Source: Sneathiella marina
GTDB lineage: Bacteria; Pseudomonadota; Alphaproteobacteria; Sneathiellales; Sneathiellaceae
Assembly: GCF_023746535.1 (NCBI RefSeq)
Contig: NZ_CP098747.1
Location: 3,337,501-3,401,500 of the forward strand
DNA length: 64,000 bases
Direction of reading: 5' to 3'
Part shown: positions 59,442 through 64,000 of the stretch, one piece after another
Layout: every line of letters starts with the position of its first letter
Numbering within the stretch: the first letter of the stretch is position 1
The notes under the pieces: model-generated
What the model was told of the DNA's origin: nothing
The model's input: only the letters and a program-made list of their open reading frames with translations
Databases searched by the model: none
Program-made: the position numbers and the translations under genes

Positions 59442-59457
59442 ATTGATGGTCATCAAT
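59442..59457. repeat. 16-base palindrome upstream of the SHOCT lipoprotein
   Basis: ATTGATG at 59442-59448 and CATCAAT at 59451-59457 are perfect inverted copies around GT. The position, just before the lipoprotein start at 59420, suits an operator; no matching site is seen elsewhere. Confidence 0.4.
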
Positions 59458-59515
59458 ATTACACCAATATCAGCTAATTTGCACAATTATTTAAAGTCCC
59501 CCACTTAAACTAGCT

Positions 59516-61048
59516 TTACCGGAGGTCACCGATATCTTCTTTCAATACCCGCTTAAGTACTTTACCTGTGGCGTTTCGCGGCAGCTCATCCATAAAAAGG
59601 ACGTGCTTGGGGATTTTGAATCGGGCCAGCTTGTCCTGACAAAATAATAGGAGATCTTCAGCTGATATATCTGAGTCAGGAGATTTGACAACAACCGCAC
59701 AACCAACTTCATCCCAACGATCATCGGCGACACCGATAATAGCAATATCTGCAATGCCCTCCATTTTGAACAGGATACTCTCAACTTCCGCCGGATAGAC
59801 ATTTTCCCCACCTGATATGTACATATCTTTCCAACGATCAACGATATAATAGTGGCCTTCTTCGTCCATGCGGCAGGCATCTCCGGTATGCAGCCAACCG
59901 TCCGTGATAGTTTCTGCATTGGCTTCCGGCCGGTTCCAGTATCCTGGGGTAATATTTGGCCCTTTCACCCATAACTCTCCGGTTTCACCTTGCGCCACAT
60001 CTTCACCGTCTTCACCGACGACACGAACTTGAGTATTCATGGCCAGCTTTCCGGTCGACCCCGGTTTTCCTGTCGCCATGGCTGCATCCTGAACAAGAAC
60101 AGTGGGACTTGTTTCCGTCATGCCATAGCCCTGCTGAAGCGCAATACCCCGAGCCTCGTAGGTTTCAAGTAATGGAACAGGAGTTGGCGCGCCCCCGATG
60201 CCGGCACATACCAAGCGGGAAAAATCAGTTGTAACAAAATCCGGATGCTGGCTCATAAACAAATAGTTCGCCGGAACGCCAAAGAAATGACTGAGGCCCA
60301 CATCGGCATCATCAATGAGACGCAAGCATTCCGCCGGGTCAAATGCGCGCATAACCAAAGTTGTTCCGCCCACATACAAGGCAACTGAACTGTAACAATT
60401 CAACCCGCCCGTATGAAACAGTGGCAGAATGGTAAGGGCAACAGCGTCCGGCGTGAATCCCATGGGAAACCCCATGTTCACAGCGTTATAAAATGTCATG
60501 CCATAGGTGTTTATGGCTCCCTTTGGCAGTCCCGTCGTTCCGGAGGTATACATGATCGTCCAGATATCGTCATGAGTAACTTCAACTGGAGCCGGCTTTG
60601 ACTCTGCGCCCCGTATTGCGGCTTCATATGGGGTATCTCCACCACCGCCACTGGTTTCCAGAGATTGTTTAAAACTGGTTTTTTCTTTGAGTTCGGCTAT
60701 TTCATTGTTGAATTGGCTGTCGTGGATCATAATCTTTGGCGCGGCGTCATTTATGATAAATTCCAGCTCTGACACCGTTAGGCGCCAGTTTAACGGTAGA
60801 AATATGGCACCGATTTTCGCGCAGGCATGTTGCATTTCGAACATATCGGTGGAGTTCATTGCCAGAACACCGACACGGTCCCCTTTTTCAATTCCGCAAT
60901 TTATTTGCAAATGAGACGCTAGCCGGTTGCTCCGATCATTCGCTTGTGAATAGGTAAAGGATCGATTGGAATGCAGGTCAATCCAAACCGTTTTATCTGG
61001 AACCCGGTTTGCGTGCCCCTCAAGCCAATCGTAATGCAATACAGCCAT
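59516..61048 (-). CDS. AMP-forming acyl-CoA synthetase
   Basis: The 510-residue adenylate-forming enzyme has the P-loop-like YTSGTTGLPKGA, the QGYGMTETSP motif, GWLHTGDACRMDEEGHYYIVDRWKDMYISGGENVYP hinge region and a C-terminal catalytic Lys in NATGKVLKR. It activates a carboxylic acid as the acyl-AMP and then the CoA thioester. The ATG at 61048 has GGGAGAG about 7 bases upstream; a longer frame to 61102 overlaps the dehydrogenase and is rejected. It lies 28 bases after the acyl-CoA dehydrogenase gene, so the two form an operon. Confidence 0.92.
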   Translation of the reverse strand: MAVLHYDWLEGHANRVPDKTVWIDLHSNRSFTYSQANDRSNRLASHLQINCGIEKGDRVGVLAMNSTDMFEMQHACAKIGAIFLPLNWRLTVSELEFIINDAAPKIMIHDSQFNNEIAELKEKTSFKQSLETSGGGGDTPYEAAIRGAESKPAPVEVTHDDIWTIMYTSGTTGLPKGAINTYGMTFYNAVNMGFPMGFTPDAVALTILPLFHTGGLNCYSSVALYVGGTTLVMRAFDPAECLRLIDDADVGLSHFFGVPANYLFMSQHPDFVTTDFSRLVCAGIGGAPTPVPLLETYEARGIALQQGYGMTETSPTVLVQDAAMATGKPGSTGKLAMNTQVRVVGEDGEDVAQGETGELWVKGPNITPGYWNRPEANAETITDGWLHTGDACRMDEEGHYYIVDRWKDMYISGGENVYPAEVESILFKMEGIADIAIIGVADDRWDEVGCAVVVKSPDSDISAEDLLLFCQDKLARFKIPKHVLFMDELPRNATGKVLKRVLKEDIGDLR

Positions 61049-61076
61049 AATGTTCTCTCCCAGTTTTATTTTTTTC

Positions 61077-62273
61077 CTAAATGCCCATTTGACGGGCGAC
61101 AAGGTCTCGCATTATTTCTTCTGACCCTCCGCCGATGGCCATTACGCGAACTTCCCGATATATTCGCTCCACGCGGCAACCGCGCATGTATCCCGCACCT
61201 CCAAGAATTTGCATCGCCTCACGGGCGCAAAACTCCATGGTTAATGTGGACTGCACCTTCAACAATGATAAATCCGCGACAGGCTTCTCACCAGCCTGAA
61301 CCCGCAAAGCACATTGCTCCAGATAGGCTTGCGTCGCATTAATTTTACGCGCCATTTCTGCAATTTTGTGCCGTATCACCTGGTGATCAGCCAGCCTTTT
61401 ACCGAAGGTGTATCGTTCCCGGGCCCATGCGATAGCATCTTCCATACATACACGTGCCAGGCTGTTCGAGCTTGCAGCCATCCACAACCGCTCACTATTG
61501 AAATTCGTCATAATGCCAATAAAGCCATTATTCTCCTGACCGATGAGATTCTCCTTCGGAACCCTTACGTCGTCGAAATATAGCGCTGCAGTATCTGATG
61601 CCCACCAACCTTGTTTTTTCAGGGATGTTCTTGTAAACCCGGGCATGTCGCGTTCGATCAGCAACAAGGAAATTCCGCTACGGCCCTCTCCACCCGTTCT
61701 GACAGCGACCGTATAATAGTCCGCGCGCATGCCACCGGTGATAAACATCTTCGAACCATTGACGATATAGTGATTGCCCTCCAGAACTGCCTTTGTCTTG
61801 ATGTTTGCGACATCAGAACCACCGGAGGGTTCCGTGATAGCCAATGCATGAATTTTCTCTCCCGCTAGTACCGAAGGCGCCACCCGAGCCTTCATCTCAT
61901 TTGTACCGATGGCAAGGACAGGCGGAAGCCCTATATTATGCACGAGGAGACTAGCGTTAATGCCGCCAGCACTGAGCCGCGACATTTCCTCTGCGGTGAT
62001 CAATTGAAAAAATTCATCTTCAACAGGCGTTCCTCCATATTCTTCAGGGTAGCCAATGCCAAGCAGTCCAATCTCCGCCGCCTTCTTGTAAAGTTCCCGG
62101 GGAAATTCTCCTGCCTCATCCCACTCATCTACATGGGGCATAATTTCTTCGTCAACAAATGACCGCAATGTTGCCCGCCAGGACTTATGATCTTCTGTGT
62201 AGTATGGTCCCAAATACCGATGATCAAAATCAAACGGGTTATCACCATCATCATACTGGATCGGCATCGGCAT
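61077..62273 (-). CDS. Acyl-CoA dehydrogenase
   Basis: The 398-residue flavoenzyme has the LAITEPSGGSDVANIKT FAD segment (144-160), MFITGG and WWASDTAALYFDDV. Glu261 in NSERLWMA occupies the base position of isovaleryl-type enzymes. It resembles the AtuD-like protein at 45069 and the two may be paralogues. It is the first gene of the minus-strand unit with the AMP-forming synthetase, divergent from a TetR gene that probably controls it. Confidence 0.9.
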   Translation of the reverse strand: MPMPIQYDDGDNPFDFDHRYLGPYYTEDHKSWRATLRSFVDEEIMPHVDEWDEAGEFPRELYKKAAEIGLLGIGYPEEYGGTPVEDEFFQLITAEEMSRLSAGGINASLLVHNIGLPPVLAIGTNEMKARVAPSVLAGEKIHALAITEPSGGSDVANIKTKAVLEGNHYIVNGSKMFITGGMRADYYTVAVRTGGEGRSGISLLLIERDMPGFTRTSLKKQGWWASDTAALYFDDVRVPKENLIGQENNGFIGIMTNFNSERLWMAASSNSLARVCMEDAIAWARERYTFGKRLADHQVIRHKIAEMARKINATQAYLEQCALRVQAGEKPVADLSLLKVQSTLTMEFCAREAMQILGGAGYMRGCRVERIYREVRVMAIGGGSEEIMRDLVARQMGI

Positions 62274-62316
62274 TTTCCTTTTGTTTTTTGACCGGCGTCT
62301 TCCGGATTATGCGGAT

Positions 62317-62328
62317 CGAATGCATTCG
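62317..62328. repeat. Palindrome in the acyl-CoA dehydrogenase/TetR intergenic region
   Basis: CGAATGCATTCG is a perfect 12-base palindrome 43 bases before the dehydrogenase start, in the gap to the divergent TetR gene at 62499. It differs from the 44955/55328 operators, so it may serve the second TetR regulator. Confidence 0.4.
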
Positions 62329-62498
62329 CAAGGATACATACTAACGCAAGCAAGGAAAAATTGCTCTTAAATAAAAAGCCTTCCGGATGGTTTTTTTATG
62401 ATAAAACATATTACGGCTACTTTGAAGATCAGAAACCAGATCCCGGAAACAGCCAACTATAGCGCCATTGGGGGGCGTATTGTCATGAAAGAACTAGG

Positions 62499-63119
62499 AT
62501 GATTGAGAGCGAACCCATCGGTAAGCAACAAGCGAAAAGCCAACGGGCCCGGCGGTCACTCTGTGAGGCGACGGTTGCTTGCCTGGTCCGAGATGGATAT
62601 GCTGAAACATCCCTCAATCGGGTCGCTGCACTCGCCAACTTATCCAAGGGCGCTTTACAACATCATTTCTCCACAAAAGAAGACTTGATGGTTGCAACTG
62701 CTAATTTTCTTCTCCAACGCCCCTTCGAAACACCGGAGCATGCAGGTGAGGTCCCGCATAGCGTCGCGGATTATATAAAACTCACCTGGCACAAATTAGT
62801 AAACACGGAGGGGTATCGGGCATTGCTGGAAATTCTGGTCGCAGCGCGAACCGATCGCATGCTTCAAACTAGGCTTTCGGACACCTTACTCACCTGGAAT
62901 GATGCGCTGAACGAACAGGCCAGAGGAAAATTCACGTCCAAATTAGGGTATGAGCAAGATGTCGAAATATTGATGACCATGACACGCAGCCTAATGCGGG
63001 GACTTGTCATTCAAGATCAATATTCTGAAGATCCTGCCCTCGCAATCCAATATATTGATCGGTGGATAGAATTAATTTCACCCCTGCTAGAACTTAAATC
63101 GACGGCAGAACGCCTTTGA
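62499..63119 (+). CDS. TetR/AcrR family transcriptional regulator
   Basis: The 206-residue protein has a TetR DNA-binding domain (about 16-62) with the recognition segment SLNRVAALANLSKGALQHHFSTKEDLM and a C-terminal ligand-binding domain of helices. It is divergent from the acyl-CoA dehydrogenase-synthetase unit and lies 68 bases upstream of a dienoyl-CoA isomerase gene, so both are likely targets. The regulator is clearly different from that at 44253. The start codon is the ATG at 62499; no strong ribosome-binding site is visible. Confidence 0.85.
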   Translation: MIESEPIGKQQAKSQRARRSLCEATVACLVRDGYAETSLNRVAALANLSKGALQHHFSTKEDLMVATANFLLQRPFETPEHAGEVPHSVADYIKLTWHKLVNTEGYRALLEILVAARTDRMLQTRLSDTLLTWNDALNEQARGKFTSKLGYEQDVEILMTMTRSLMRGLVIQDQYSEDPALAIQYIDRWIELISPLLELKSTAERL

Positions 63120-63187
63120 AGTTTTAGGTGAAATAGCCTAATGATACTAGAAACAAACGGCTCATTTGTGAGAAAGGAATAACCCCG

Positions 63188-64000
63188 TGACGTATAGCTG
63201 CTTCGATGTTCAAATCGACAATAACATTGCCCATATCATTCTCAACCGCCCTGAAAAAAGAAACAGCATGATCCGGTCCTTCTGGGATGAGTTGCCGGAA
63301 ATCGTCAAAGATATAGATGACAACGCGAAAGCAAGGGTAATCGTTATTTCCTCAACCGGCCCCCACTTTACTTCCGGGCTGGATGTCAGCTCTTTTGTAA
63401 AAGCAGAGAGTGACGACCCTGAAGAACAACGGGCCGCCCGTATTCGTGCGGGGTCGGATTTCTATGCGACCGTTAAAAACATGCAAGATAGCTTTACGTC
63501 CCTTGAAGCATGTCGGGTACCGGTAATTGCGGCCATACAAGGCGGCTGTATCGGTGGTGGTGTCGACTTGATCACGGCTTGTGATATGCGATATGCGACT
63601 GAGGATGCCTTTATTACCATTTTTGAGACCAATATCGGCATGACCGCGGATGTGGGAACCTTTCCGCGCATCACCAAACTGATCGCCGACGGCGTTGCCC
63701 GGGAATTAGCCTATACGGGTCGGCGGATGCTGGCAGTCGAGGCAAAAGATGTCGGCTTGATCAATAATGTTTATGCGGACCAAGAAGAGATGATGAAAAA
63801 TGTCATGGCGGTGGCGTCGGAAATTGCCAGCAAGGCACCGCTTGCCATTACGGGCTGCAAACGCATGATGAATTATTCTCGAGATCATACAGTAGCAGAC
63901 AGCCTTGATTACATCGCTATTTGGAACGCTAGCATGCTTCAGCGGGAAGAAATATTTGAAGCCATGAAAGCAAATGCAGAGAAAAGACCGGGCGATTTTG
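63188..64000 (+). CDS. Delta3,5-delta2,4-dienoyl-CoA isomerase-like crotonase (3' end cut by window edge)
   Basis: Starting at the GTG at 63188 (AAAGGA about 8 bases upstream), 271 residues are visible before the window ends, close to the full length of the family. The oxyanion hole lies in HFTSGLDVSSF and GGCIGGGVDLITACD. The three acidic residues of rat ECH1-type isomerases are present: Asp127 (GGGVD), Glu147 (FETNIGM) and Asp155 (TADVG). It should convert 3,5-dienoyl-CoA to 2,4-dienoyl-CoA, the substrate of the FadH-type reductase encoded at 48561. Confidence 0.85.

Overview
The window is chromosomal DNA of an alphaproteobacterium. The evidence is the core gene order on the minus strand from lysC through ptsP, ispG, hisS, prfA, prmC and a DUF4167 gene to clpB, the ubiG gene divergent from lysC, and the argJ-mutT, comF-grxC-nitrilase-DUF1178, secA/PpiC and fdxA-carD neighbourhoods. 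A canonical HisRS motif 2 argues for a lineage outside the Rhizobiales/Rhodobacterales/Caulobacterales group, for example a Sneathiella-like or Rhodospirillales-like organism; this placement is an inference. I see no tRNA or rRNA gene, insertion sequence, prophage or CRISPR array.

Layout. Positions 1-14211 (minus strand) hold lysC, a nitronate monooxygenase-like flavoprotein, ptsP, a RodZ-like protein, ispG, hisS, prfA, prmC, DUF4167 and clpB (cut by the window start), with a good sigma-32-type promoter before clpB. Positions 14396-24314 hold ubiG, argJ, mutT, a lemA-DUF2207 pair, a MarR regulator, an NDUFAF5-like protein, comF, grxC, a nitrilase-family amidase, a methyltransferase and DUF1178. 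Positions 24364-33299 hold a membrane-anchored parvulin divergent from secA, a TerB-like protein, fdxA, carD, a calcineurin-fold protein that has lost its metal ligands, and an SNase-like/M48 peptidase pair. Positions 33360-36832 form an assimilatory sulfur block (cysH; DUF2849-cysI-DUF934) whose two transcription units carry near-duplicate promoter regions. A YHS-domain protein and a rhomboid protease follow.

From 38241 to the window end the DNA is an acyl-CoA catabolic region. It resembles the acyclic terpene utilisation (atu) system: a TetR regulator, AtuA, an AtuE-like hydratase, an AtuD-like dehydrogenase and both subunits of a geranyl-CoA/methylcrotonyl-CoA-type carboxylase. To these are added an ADP-forming acyl-CoA synthetase, a CoA transferase, a probable two-subunit acyl-CoA dehydrogenase, a 2,4-dienoyl-CoA reductase, a TIGR03084 protein, and an HMG-CoA-synthase-like/DUF35 fusion beside a thiolase. 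The genes form two divergent operon pairs. Each intergenic gap holds a copy of the same 32-bp operator-like sequence (29 of 32 positions identical), so one TetR protein probably controls the whole set. The fusion protein has lost the Glu-Cys-His catalytic triad of HMG-CoA synthases while its partner thiolase keeps its own. No HMG-CoA lyase gene is present in the window. This regulon is the best candidate for an undescribed system. A second catabolic block (AMP-forming synthetase, acyl-CoA dehydrogenase, TetR regulator, dienoyl-CoA isomerase) closes the window and runs off its end.
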